DNA from: Taeniopygia guttata
Taxonomy: Eukaryota > Chordata > Aves > Passeriformes > Estrildidae
Direction: 5' to 3'
Assembly: GCF_048771995.1 (NCBI RefSeq)
Contig: NC_133064.1
Coordinates: 31,723,001 to 31,787,000 of the forward strand
Length of the DNA: 64,000 bases
Positions 10,750-21,611 of this stretch are shown here, piece by piece. Made by a program: the position numbers and the translations under genes. The number at the start of each line of letters is the position of its first letter. Positions within the stretch are counted from its first letter, which is position 1. A model generated the notes under the pieces. The model saw nothing but the letters and a program-made list of their open reading frames with translations, ran no database searches and was not told the DNA's origin.

Positions 10750-11177
10750 TGTCTCAAAAGATGGTTATTCTGAAGGATTAGTCTGTCTAGAAGATATGCA
10801 TTGAATGATAAGATGAATATTCATCTCCAGAACAAGATATTCGAGGGGATAACTGTCTAACAGGATTTCAGCAATCAGAGTATTCTGCGAAATCCTCTGT
10901 TTAGAAGCACCACAAGAAAAGAACATGCATTAATATGTGAAAAAGGAAACAGAGAGACCCCCTAGAATCCAGCTAAGACTGAAAACAGTATAAAAAAGAC
11001 CCTGTGAAATCAGCACCTTGTGAACTGCCAGGGGTACGGAGTTGCATAGTCCGGACCCAGTTCACCCAGAACCAATTGCCTGGCTCAGTGCTGATTTGCT
11101 TGTGGCTTTTCCAATTTTACTTTGATTTGATTTAATAAATTCCTTTAATTATTAAATTGACTGATTCATTTATAACA
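10750..11177 (+). mobile_element. 428-bp solo LTR, TSD ATTCC
   Basis: Starts TGTCTCAAAAG and ends TTTATAACA, with ATTCC directly on both sides (10,745-10,749 and 11,178-11,182). It contains a TATA box (GTATAAAAAAG) and an AATAAA signal in the right order. The downstream part resembles the ERV-B LTR in layout (TATA, GGCTCAG, TTGTGGCTT, AATAAA), so it is probably a distant class I relative. Confidence 0.82.
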
Positions 11178-11340
11178 ATTCCTTTGCTATACAAGTGAAT
11201 GACACAAAGTCTAAATGATTTTTTGTAAAAAATTGCTCATTTAAATTATAAGATACATCTATTTTGTTATAGAAATAAGAACAATTTTTGCTCTTTCATT
11301 TTTATAAGTAGTACTGAAGAATGAGCAACAGTTTCATATT

Positions 11341-12747
11341 TGTCATGGTTTGACGCTGGCACAATGCCAGCGCCCCATGAAAATACAACTTACCAATCAA
11401 ATGCTGTGAAATGTGATCAAGAACAGAGCAAAGCAGGCCAAACTTAATAACAAAGGAAAAAGCTTTATTACACTACTACTACTACTACTACTACTATAAA
11501 AGGAAAAGAAAGGAAAGAATAAAAACACACAAAATTCGAAATGAAAACCTTCCAAAACATTTCTCCTCCCTCCACCCAACTCCACCAAACCCCAGCGAGA
11601 CCCATTTGGATCCTTAATCAAGTTTTCACCCTTCAATATAATCAATACTGAGTCCATCGGGGAAGAGAGGAGTCCCCCTTGCAACCATAGACCCCCAGGA
11701 AACACAACCGCCACCTCTTGTGTTTCCAATGTCACACGTGGCACCGCCCAGACACACCGGCCAGTGTGACACTCTCCTCTCCATGTCACAGTGCTCTCAC
11801 CACCGGGCATGGACAGAGACTGCTTATAGGGCCCCTTTAAGGATGCTTTGCCAAGGACCACCAGGAACAACAGTCCAGTATCACAATTCGGGACTAGAGT
11901 CCCCCCCATTTTCCCCTGGGGCCGAGGGTCCAAAAGACAGAGATCGCCTTCTCTTCTTCCTGAAGATGGAGGGCATCCTCACACCCTCCTCAGCTCTCTC
12001 TCTGTCCACTCCAAAACTGGTAGTTGCTGCAGAAGGTCTCTTGGCTCACCAATGCATCCCCCTAAAATGCAGTCCCTCTTGAAAGAAAGAGTGGTTCAGT
12101 CTATGGTAAACAAGCAGAGTCCAGCCAAAAGCCACTCTATCATCTGCCCCCAACCTTCTTCTCTGAACATCTGAGGTTTCAAGCTGTCTCTCTTTTCTTC
12201 AAATTCAGGAGGAGTAATATTTCATAAAGCCTTCATTTCTCAGGAAGGGTTAAAAGTCCCAACTCCCAAGGATGGCTCGCTGCCCAGGCTCCAGCTCCCA
12301 CAGCCCGGCTGGGCACCTTGCGGCCCCCCCGCTCTTCTCCTTCCCTGCGGCGAACTGCCGATAAAACCACCGCCGTCTCTTTTTCTCTCTTGGGAGAGAG
12401 AGAGACTCTGGGGGGAACGGAGACATCCCATATTTCTCCACCCTTCCATCTGCAGGAGCTGACCCAGCCGGTTCCGATCCTTTACCTCCTGGCCTACCTG
12501 TGCAGGCCGCATGGCTCCCCTCCCCCACCCAGCCCGGGCTGGGGGGGGGGGAGGTCCGTATCATGCGATGACCGGAACCAAAGAAGGACGAGTCCTCCTG
12601 GGAATTCTGCTTTTAACCCCTCTGTGTTCTCAGAGGCGTGTCCACCTTCAATTGGTCATCCCAAGTGTCAGTATCTAAACCTGACCCCTGACTGGATGAA
12701 CCTCTTCCTTCTAAAAAAAAATTCTCTTCCCGTGTCAAACCATGACA
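11341..12747 (-). mobile_element. 1.4-kb solo LTR, family T copy b, TSD ATATT
   Basis: Full-length copy in reverse orientation, with TGTCATGGTTTGAC at the left end and GTCAAACCATGACA at the right. ATATT lies on both sides. The reverse-strand AATAAA lies next to a TAC/GTA microsatellite near 11,470-11,500. Very similar to copies d and f, which suggests recent spread. Confidence 0.93.
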
Positions 12748-12752
12748 ATATT

Positions 12753-14040
12753 ATTGCTATAAGTTGTAAGCTGTTTAATGCTTTTTTACTATTTAGCTAA
12801 AGATAAGTGACAAAGCCATCTGCTTTCCAAACCTTCAGATATTGTTGTATAGCTACTTAGAAGACATATATTATTTTTCTAACTATTACTAAGAGATTTA
12901 AAAAATATATTAAAGACACTCTTCCAGTTAAAGCCTGGACCCTGGCCAAGTCCTAGCCTTAACTAGTGGACAAACGTACCAATAAACCCAAGTGTTTTCT
13001 ACACAAAAACTATACTCAAGTCATTTTGACTTGCCAAATTTGGAGCTATAATAGCTAAGCCTCCTTTTGAAGTGAACTTGGAAATCTTACCCAAGAATGA
13101 TTTTCTAAGCCCTCACTTTAAAATGAAGCTTGCCAATTACTACAGACTCGAAGTAATGGTACAATATTTAAGAAATTGACACGATGTTGTTTTAAATCAC
13201 CATTCTATTTTTCATGTACTACTAATTGTATGTATTATCTGATTTATTTTTACTTAGTATAAGTTTATTGTTTTTATTGTTTGCCTTTTATGTTGCCTTC
13301 ATGTTCATAATGAGAAACACACATGTTATTAAAAAGAAAAAAATTAGGGGAATGTAGCTCCTCCAGAACTTTATGCTAATATTTACACTAAAAATTTTGA
13401 AAGCAAATCAAATCAAATTTGACCCCTTACCCTCCCAAAACACCCTTGGAACCCCAAGAGTTAGAGCTCCTGGGTTCTGTGAAATTGGACTTTTTTGCGT
13501 TAATTTTAAATTCACAGGAAGAAATCAGTCTAAAACTTTTAAAATGTTTCTCCCTATCATCCTGTGTACAAGAATCAAACCTTTTTGTGTAATTGCACTT
13601 CTGGCAATCCTAAACCCAGTAATGCCCCCCCTGCAGCTGCCAATAAACTATTTAGTGGCTGGGGTTTGACTCCCAAGTTAAAAGGGTTTTTTTTAGGACA
13701 AATATGCATGTGATAATTTTTATAATAGTAGTAATCATTATACCTTTCAATGTCTGCAGAGATTAATTAATAAGGCCATTAAAGTAGTGTTTTTGGTTGA
13801 GAAGGAGGAGATATTGGTGCACACAAGACAGATGATGGACTTTGGACCTGGTTAGCATAAGAGATTTGATAACAGGATGCCTCAGCAAGAGCAAACAGAA
13901 CTTTGAGGATTAAATCAAGATTGCAAGAAGATTAAATCAGGACTTACCAGGAAAGAAAATTACATCAAACTCTGCAAGCAAGAGATGTTATAAAATGTAT
14001 AAGTTTTCTTATGTGATGATTAACCCAATCATTGTAGTAA
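12753..14040. other. non-genic sequence with possible retroviral scraps
   Basis: No gene was recognised. Purine-rich runs followed by TG near 13,345 and 13,800 look like polypurine tracts of decayed LTR elements, but no matching LTR pair or target duplication was found. Confidence 0.3.
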
Positions 14041-14113
14041 AACATGGCTAGCCTTCCTAAAATAGTATATAAGCATAGGTATTCCACAATAAATTTGGAT
14101 TATTCTGACCATA

Positions 14114-14755
14114 TTGGAGTCTCCCCATCTCTCTTCATCAGCAATAGAGGCAAGTATAGCAAATGGGTTGATCCAAGGCACGGTTACAGAGGTTTTTCAA
14201 TTAGAAAATTCAGGATGGGATCAAAATTCACCAGAACATATGGCAAGGTTAAAACTATATCAAAGTCTTGTGGTATATGGGTTAAAGCATGGTGTCCCTA
14301 AAGCTATAAATTGGTCAAAGATTTGCAAAGTAAAGCAAAAGTATGATGAATCACCCACTGATTTTTTAAAATATGTTAAGAGAAACTGCCATAAATATAC
14401 TGATCTAGATCCTGAATCTGCTGGTGGTAAATCACATCTAGTTCTCTTGTTTATGGGTCAAGCTAAAAATTATATAAGAAGGAAGCTGCAAAAGATAGAT
14501 AGAGTTTGAGATATAGATAAATTGCTAGAAGTTGGCTGGAAGGTATTTCAAGACAGGGGCCCAAATGAAAGAGTTAGACCTCAACCTAGTAAGAAGGCAA
14601 CTCATGAAAAGTCACTCAAGAAAACGTCCCCTAAGGAGGAAGATCAGTGTGCCTGTTGTAAAACATGGGGACATTGGAAAAATAACTGTCCAGCATTGAA
14701 ACAAAAATCCCCAGTTCCCCAACTCCTAATAATACAAAGATCAAGCTCAGAATGA
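14114..14755 (+). pseudogene. gag: ERV-A gag (capsid and nucleocapsid remnant)
   Basis: Two open pieces: about 131 residues of capsid-like sequence ending at 14,509, then after a stop a nucleocapsid-like basic segment with one CCHC knuckle (CACCKTWGHWKNNC, about 14,650-14,691). A single knuckle after a basic linker fits gammaretroviral Gag. The matrix domain is not recognisable and the frame is interrupted, so no functional Gag can be made. Confidence 0.72.
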
Positions 14756-14814
14756 TGGGAACCAAAGGCTTCTCTCTCAGCAGAACCTTTGGTTATAGCT
14801 AAGCTGGGGAAAGA

Positions 14815-16508
14815 TGACATCAATTTTTTTTGTAGATGCTGGAGTGGCATATTCTGTGTTAAATACCTTAGAAGGGAAACTGAGTTAAGATATTGTACAT
14901 GTTATTGGGTTGACCGGGGTAAGCAAAACATGGCCTTTCTTCCAACCTTTAAAATTCAGACTGGAGGAGCACTGGGTAACTCATCAACTCGTCTATATGC
15001 CTAACTCCCCATAACCATTGCTGAGGGCAGATTTGTTAGATAAATTGGAAGCAGACATTAAATTTTAAAAGGGAAAGAGTGTACATTCCCTAAATGTCTC
15101 CCATGCAAAACCATGACAGAGTTCAATTCCTGAATCTAAATTGGTTGAAGTAACTGCACTTTTTACACAGGAAAAATGTGGTGAAATCCCCACTGAAGTT
15201 GAAAATGTGGTCAATGCAATAGTGTGGGCCAGTGATATCCCAGGAAGATCCAAATGGGCAGAACCAGTGAGTATTGCACTCAAACCAGGACCCACACCAG
15301 TAAGGCAAAAACAATACCCTTTGACATTAGAAAACTGTAAGGGATTAGCATCTGTAATTGAAAAATTCCTCCAACATGGGTTACTAGTGCAATGTGAGCC
15401 CAAATTCATCATGCCAGTATTAGCTGTTAAGAAAGCAGATAATAAGAATTATCAGTTAATACAAGCTTTAAGAGAATTAACAAAATTGCACAGGACATAC
15501 ACCCAGTGTTAGCCAATCCCTGCACTCTTTTGACCACACTGACAGACAAATTAGGGTGGTTTACTGTTGTAGACCTGAAGGATGCCTTTTTCTGCATTCC
15601 TGTGCAAAAAAAACAGCCAAGAGCTTTTTGCTTTTGAATGGGAATATCCCGAGACAGGGAAGAAAAGCCAACTTACTTGGACAGTTTTACCCCAAAGTTT
15701 CAAGAATAGCCCAACAACATTTGGAAACCAGCTAGCAAAGGAATTGGAAGACTGGAAAAGACAGGAGCCAGAAGGAGTTGTTCTTCAATATGTGCATGAC
15801 ATCCTGATTGTGGCCAGAACCAGAGATGACTGTATACTGTTTACCTTAAGTTTATTAAACTTCTTGGGACTAGGTGGGTAGAGAGTTTCTAAAGACAAAG
15901 CACAGATTGCTAAAGAAGCAGTAGTTTACTTGGGGCTTGAGATCTTCCATGGACACCGACAGCTCAGCAAAGAATGGAAAGAAGCCATCTGTCGACTCCC
16001 AGAGCCCCATACTGTGAAAGAAATGCAAGCTTTCTTGAGAATGGTAGGTTGGTGTTGTTTGTGGATAGCAAATTATAGACTACAGGTAAAACGCCTATAT
16101 GGAGCAATAAAAGCAGCTGAAAAAAGAATTATCATATGGACTGAAAACACTAGAGCAGCTTTTAAACAGCTGAAACACTCTCTAATGTCAGGTCCAGCAC
16201 TGGGACTGCCAGACTTAAGTAAACCTTTTGAATGTTTTACATATGAGAGACTGACTAGCACGGCGCTTTGGGAACCAACAGAAGCACTTTGGGAACCTAC
16301 TTTTCCAAACAGGTAGACAATGTTGCCCAAGGCTGGCCAGGGTGCCTGAAGTCCGTGACGGCCACTGTCATCTTGATCCAGGAGGTCCAAAAAGTCACCC
16401 TTGTGTGACACATTGTAGTGTATGTATCTCATGCTGTAGCAGCTGTACTTAAACAAAAGTGGGGACATTGGATATCCAGCAACCAGATGCTTAAATACCA
16501 ATCACTGT
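14815..16508 (+). pseudogene. pol: ERV-A protease and reverse transcriptase, 5' part of pol
   Basis: A protease active-site-like VDAGVAYSVL appears near 14,833, with DAG in place of the usual DTG or DSG. RT then runs through several frames from about 15,141 (PGRSKWAEPVSIALKPGPTP, PVLAVKKADN). The catalytic box reads YVHD (15,789-15,800), so the first of the two aspartates is replaced by histidine. The thumb continues to about 16,310 in a third frame. Multiple stops and frameshifts make this a dead copy. It is cut at 16,508 by ERV-B. Confidence 0.82.
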
Positions 16509-16542
16509 TGTTATGCGTGATATGGATAATTCGTGCCTATAA

Positions 16543-16577
<35 letters not shown>

Positions 16578-17177
16578 ATGTTGGCAAGATATATTCGTAT
16601 AAGGTTTTAAGTATGCGAGCCAGAGTCAGGGGATTGCCTCACATATGCTGAAACCACCGCTGACAAGAGGGAGGAGGACTTCATTTGAAAACGAATAAAT
16701 GTAGCTCTCCCGGAGATGGGTCATTCCCCAAGGTGATTCAAAGAACTCCTAAGTGATGATCAACTAGATAAATATCTAAGAGTGAGATAGCTGGAGCCAT
16801 CGGAAAGATACATCTCAATGCCAAGTTCCAGTAGCTCAATCATGGACATACATCACTCTCCAGAGACGGTTTTGTTCGATTTGATGTGGAGAAAAGAAAC
16901 TCCATGAATATGTAAGACTCTGAAAGGAAGAAAATCTTGATCACTGAAAACTCTGCCTCAGGCAGAATAAACTGTATAAAAACTGCTTAAACAGGACAGT
17001 CAGTGTTAACATAGGAGACCCTATGCTGTAGCAGTCAGACCTGTGTCTCACCCAGCGCAGATCTCAGGCTCAGCACTGTCCTTTTGATTGTGGCTGGCTT
17101 AAGACTGATATTTGATCATTGAATAAAAATTTATTTTATTAATTATTAATTTGGCTGGATCACTTTTACCTATAACA
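16509..17177 (+). repeat. 5' LTR of ERV-B
   Basis: Starts TGTTATGCG and ends ATAACA. It contains a (TA)n tract at about 16,545-16,574, a TATA box (TGTATAAAAAC, near 16,973) and an AATAAA near 17,121. The matching 3' copy is at 29,192. Confidence 0.92.
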
Positions 17178-17181
17178 ATCT

Positions 17182-17199
17182 TGGTGACCCCGACATTAT
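17182..17199 (+). promoter_or_regulatory. primer binding site, tRNA-Trp type
   Basis: TGGTGACCCCGACATTAT starts 4 nt after the 5' LTR. The first 13 bases are those known for the tRNA-Trp primer site used by avian alpharetroviruses and HERV-W. The 700-bp leader that follows up to gag holds no clear coding sequence. Confidence 0.88.
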
Positions 17200-17904
17200 G
17201 TGATTCAGGAGTCCAGGGTCTCCCGGCCCTTGGTCCAGGCGGCACCCTGCTGATTTCAGCGGCTGGACAAGACTGGGAGAACCTGTGGAACCAATCAGAT
17301 CTCAAACTAAGAGCCAGAGCCACAATCAAAAAGGGGATAAAAACAAGGTCAGAGCTCTCAGGTACTCGGAGTTGGAACCTCCAAAGCCGCAGCAAAAATT
17401 TTTTTCACTCATAAAATCTATGTGCATGAAGAATCCACATATGTAAGTATTGGGTGATTGAGTGAGGTGTGATTGAGCGCATATGTGAGACGTGACATTG
17501 TCACGAGGCGAGTGCAGACCCCACGATTGCAGTTTCACTCTTCTGTGAGGAAAGTAGTCAGTTGCAGGGGAAGCGTACGAAACCAGGTAAACTCATCTCA
17601 CACGTAAGGCCTGCAACTCGGGGAGTTCAGGGGTTCAATCATGGGCAGATCGACGAGGGAGGGTACATTCTCGGGTGTTCAAGAACTTGTAAATCTCTTT
17701 GGTCCAGGACTTGGTAAGTCCAGGGAAAAGAAAGGTAAGTAAGCTCCTTATCAGCTGAAAACCCACAGATCGATTCACTGTGTGACCCATAGGCTGGTAA
17801 TATTCTATCAGAAAAGGACTAGGTCATAGACTCAGTAACGGCTAAAATTGTTTTGGGGCTTCGCTTGAGACTCAGTGCAGAGGTACGGTAAGAGGATTCT
17901 AGAA

Positions 17905-19487
17905 ATGGGACAGAGGAGAAGGAGGATTCAGGGGAAAACCCAGGGTAAACCTGTAACCGAACAAAAGAACAGTTTACCTGAAATCCCAAGGGATAGCCCA
18001 TTGGGATGGATGCTAGAACATTGGGAAGACTGCCCTGAAGGACGGAGGAAATCTAAGGAGAAAATTATTGTGGAGGTATGGGGGAACAGGGAAATTGGAA
18101 AATACCTGTTCTGGCCTATGTTTGGCACTTTCGATAAGAGGACGTGCCAAGCATTATGTGATCATGTGTATGAAGAAAGTGGGCTGACAAGTAAGGAGAA
18201 GGACTATGTCAAATTGTGGGAATATGCTAATACGAGACTATTCCCAGTCAGGACTCATGGACGTACAATAAACCAGGGCGAAACATGGGAGCCTTTGCAT
18301 AACCTCCCACCCTTGTATCAGATTCCTCCCCCTCAAGCTCAAGCTCTTTTGCCCTCACCCGCGGGTCACCCACCCCAATCCTTACGGGCGCAGGCACCAC
18401 CACCTACCACACAGCCTCTGGCTCCCACAGTGCCGAGCACACAGGATCATTCCCAGCCCCTACCTCCACTGTAACAGGCATAAAGCTCAAGGTACATGCT
18501 TCCTGCTGAGGAGACTTCTTCTCCCCCAGCCAGCAGAACATGGCACAAGACATGGAAGGAGAATAATGATGACAGTGAGGATGAGGGAGATAGACATAAT
18601 CTTTACCCGCTAAGGGAGGTACCAACTGCTCCTGGGATCATCGGGTATGTAAACGTACCAATTAACATGGGGGATGTGGGAGCCTTTAAAAGGGAAATGG
18701 GAAAATTGATGGACGATCCACTGGGGGTAGCAGAGAGGTTAGATGAATTCCTAAGAAACAGTATCTACTCATCTGACAATATCAGTGCTATTCTGAGGTT
18801 GTTGTTCAACACTGAGGAAGGGGATATAAGGCAAACCGCAATAAGGTATTGGGAACAAAAGAACCCCCAGGGAGGGAGTGACAACCAAAAATGGCCCGAG
18901 CAAAGACCATCCTAGAACACACAGACAGAGGAAGACAGGCACAAAATGATAGAATGGAGAAATATAGTGATACAAGGTATCTGAGAGGCAGTGCCAAAAG
19001 GGCAGAATATTAGCAAGGTGCTGGGGGAATTCTGGGGAAAGGATAAGACACCCACCAAGTGGTTAGAAAGGCTGAGAAAAAGCCTCCAAATGTACTCAGG
19101 GATGGATCCCAACTCTCCAGTGGGGGGAATTTTATTGAAAACCCAATTTGTAGCTAAATCATGGGCGGACATAGGGAAGAAGCTAGAGAAAATAGACAAT
19201 TTCTCAGGGAAGTGCAGATGGTCTATATGAGAAGAGATGATGAAAAACAGAAGGCACAGGCAAGGGTGCTGGTAGTGTTGGTGAGGGAAGCACAGAAACA
19301 GGAATGGGCACAAAACCCTGGAAAGCCAACACAGGTACAATGGCCCCAGGGGAAGCCGAACCCCTCTCAGAAGAAAACCACAAACAAGCAGGTAAACGGC
19401 CCTGAGTGCTTTTACTGTAAACAGAAAGGGCACTTCAAAAGGGAATGCAAGAAGATAATGGAAGATAAAAGGATCTTCCTGGAGGAT
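17905..19487 (+). pseudogene. gag: ERV-B gag, disrupted
   Basis: The chosen start at 17,905 gives MGQ, a myristoylation-type gag start. A matrix-like domain and a long proline-rich linker run to a stop at 18,474. In the same frame the gammaretroviral capsid follows (YPLREVPTAPG near 18,604, then NMGDVGAFKREM), broken by a stop at about 18,915. The major-homology region lies at about 19,020-19,150. After a frameshift the nucleocapsid has one CCHC knuckle (CFYCKQKGHFKREC, about 19,408-19,449). Single-knuckle NC and the capsid signature place it with gammaretroviruses. Confidence 0.87.
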
Positions 19488-19499
19488 TAGAGGTGTCAG

Positions 19500-19880
19500 G
19501 GGCTTTATAATTTAGGGCCCAAAACACCCAGAGAGCCCTTGATAAAATTGAAAATTGGACCCCAAAACCAAGAGTTGGTATTCCTGGTCAATTCAGGGAC
19601 AGAAAGGAGTACTGTTCAGACTACCGCCTGGGTGCACTAAAAGTAAGGACTAAATGGTAGTCATCAGGGCTAAAGGGGAACCTTTTAAGGTACCAGTTCT
19701 AAAATATGTAGAGATAGAATCGGAGAATAAGTTTTGCCTAAGGAATATTTTACTAGTCGAAGAAGCAGATTATAATTTACTGGGAAGAGGTTTAATGGTA
19801 GTCCTGGGGATAAGCCTGATTGTGCAAGATTCCCAGCTCACGGTAAGTTTATATAAACTAACCACTGAGGATGAGAATTA
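19500..19880 (+). pseudogene. pro: ERV-B protease, disrupted
   Basis: A segment reading QELVFLVNSGTERSTVQT (about 19,569-19,622) is the active-site region of a retroviral aspartic protease, but the catalytic aspartate position reads N (NSG). After a stop, a second piece (19,654-19,880) contains the typical ILLVEEADYNLLGRGLM block that follows the active site. The enzyme is dead in this copy. Confidence 0.78.
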
Positions 19881-19889
19881 GATATATCC

Positions 19890-20200
19890 TAAAGTCTGGC
19901 ACACTCAGGAGGAGGCAGGAAGGTTAGACATGGAGCCAATCCACATTGAAATTGAGACACCGGAGGATCTTATCAGGATTAAACAGTACCCCATTCCCAT
20001 GGAAGTTAGGAAAGGATTAAAACCTGTAATAGAAGACCTAATAAGAAAAGACACACTGGAGCCTTGCATGTCAAGGCATAACACACCTATCTTAGCAGTG
20101 CAGAAGACGGACAGTAGTTACAGGTTAGTACAAAATTTGAGGGCAGTAAATCAGAAGACAAAAACCTTGTTTCCTACAGTCTCAAACCCTTATACACTAC
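19890..20200 (+). pseudogene. pol: ERV-B pol, 5' part of reverse transcriptase
   Basis: The N-terminal part of RT, with IKQYPIPMEVRKGLKPVIED and PILAVQKTDSSYRLVQNLR, is typical of gammaretroviral polymerase. It is cut after NPYTLL by the family T LTR at 20,201. The reading resumes at 21,612 after the duplicated ACTAC. Confidence 0.88.
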
Positions 20201-21611
20201 TGTTATGGTTTGACACTGGCACAATGCCAGTGCTCCCTATGAAAATGCAATATCTCAACTGAATGCTGTGAAATGTGATTGAGAACAGAGCAAAGCAGGC
20301 CTAAGCTTAATAACAAGAAAAAAACTTTATTAAACTACTACCACTATGCTACTATAAAAGAGGGGAAAAAAAAAAAGAAGAAAGAAAACACACACAATTC
20401 AAAATGAAAACCTTCCAAAGCATTCCTCCTCCCACCACCCAACTCCAACAAACTACAGTGAGACACAATCTGGACTCCAATCAGGTTTCCACCCTCCAGA
20501 TAATCACCACCCAGTCCATCTGCAGGGAGAGAGGAGTCTCTCTTGTGCCACAGACCCCCCAAGAAACACAGCTGCTACATCTTGTGCTTCCATGTCACCA
20601 CATGGCACCACCCGGAGAAAAAAGTTTGCCAGTGGTGACCCTCTCCTTTCCATGCACAGTGCTCTCACCACCAATGCATGGATGGACAGACTGCTTTTAG
20701 GATTTTTTCTTTCAAGGATGCTCTGCCAAGAGGGGAAAAAACAACAGTTCAGTTTTTCATTTTTGGGACCAACAGTCCCCCCCATTTTCCCCTGGGGCCG
20801 AGGATCCACGAACAGAGATCTTCTTCTCTTCTTCCTCTCTGAAGACAGGGGGCACCACCACAAACCTCTAACTTTTCTTGTTCGCTCTACTTCTGTCTTT
20901 TCCCAGCTGAAACATAGTCTCTTTAGCTCACCAGCATCCTCTTAAAATACAGTCTCTCTTGAAGGAGAAGATCAGTTCAATCTGTAGCTACCAAAAATAG
21001 TCCAGCCAAACAGCTACTCCATCATCTCCTTCCACCTAGAATTTCTCCTTCCAACATCCCAGATCCCAAGTTGTCTCTCTTCTTCTCTTTTTAAACTAAG
21101 GAAGAAAAAAATTTCACAAAGCTTTCATTTCTCAGGAAGGGTTAAAAGTCCCGACTCCCAGAGATGGCTCGCTGCCCAGGCTCCAGCTCCCACAGCCCGG
21201 CTGGGCACCTTGCGGCCCCCCCGCTCTTCTCCTTCCCCGCTGTGAACTACTGATAAAACCACTGCCGTCTCTTTTTCTCTCTTGAGAGAGAGAGAGACTC
21301 TAAAAAGAATGGAAACATCCCAGATTTTCTCCACCCTTCCATCTGCAAAGAACCAGCCCGGTTCCAGCCCCTCCACCCTTAAGCCTAACTCCAAAAGCCA
21401 CATGGCTTCTCCCCTCCCCCACCCAGCTCGTAGCCAAACAAAAAAAAAATCCTACACTGACCGCTGACCAAAACCCAAAAAAACAAGTTCTCCTAAAAAT
21501 TCTGCTTTTAACTCCTCTGTGTTCTCAAAAGCGTGTCCACCTTCAATTAGTCAATGTCTAAATTGACTTCTTCCTTCCAAAAAAATTCTTTTTCCGTGTC
21601 AAACCACAACA
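20201..21611 (-). mobile_element. 1.4-kb solo LTR, family T copy c, TSD ACTAC
   Basis: Inserted in ERV-B RT. ACTAC lies on both sides (20,196-20,200 and 21,612-21,616). The left end is TGTTATGGTTTGAC and the right end is GTCAAACCACAACA, both with substitutions. It is the most decayed of the six copies, with many C-to-T and G-to-A type changes relative to copies b, d and f. Confidence 0.9.

Noticed and set aside
11397-12800. Several open frames of 100-180 codons that recur in the 1.4-kb LTRs (also near 28,214-28,822, 33,612-34,857, 41,309-42,537)
   Set aside because: They recur only because the LTR recurs. Frames differ between copies, are proline/arginine-rich on both strands and match no family.
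16545-16574. Repeated TA units as a possible CRISPR-like array
   Set aside because: It is a simple dinucleotide microsatellite in a vertebrate LTR.
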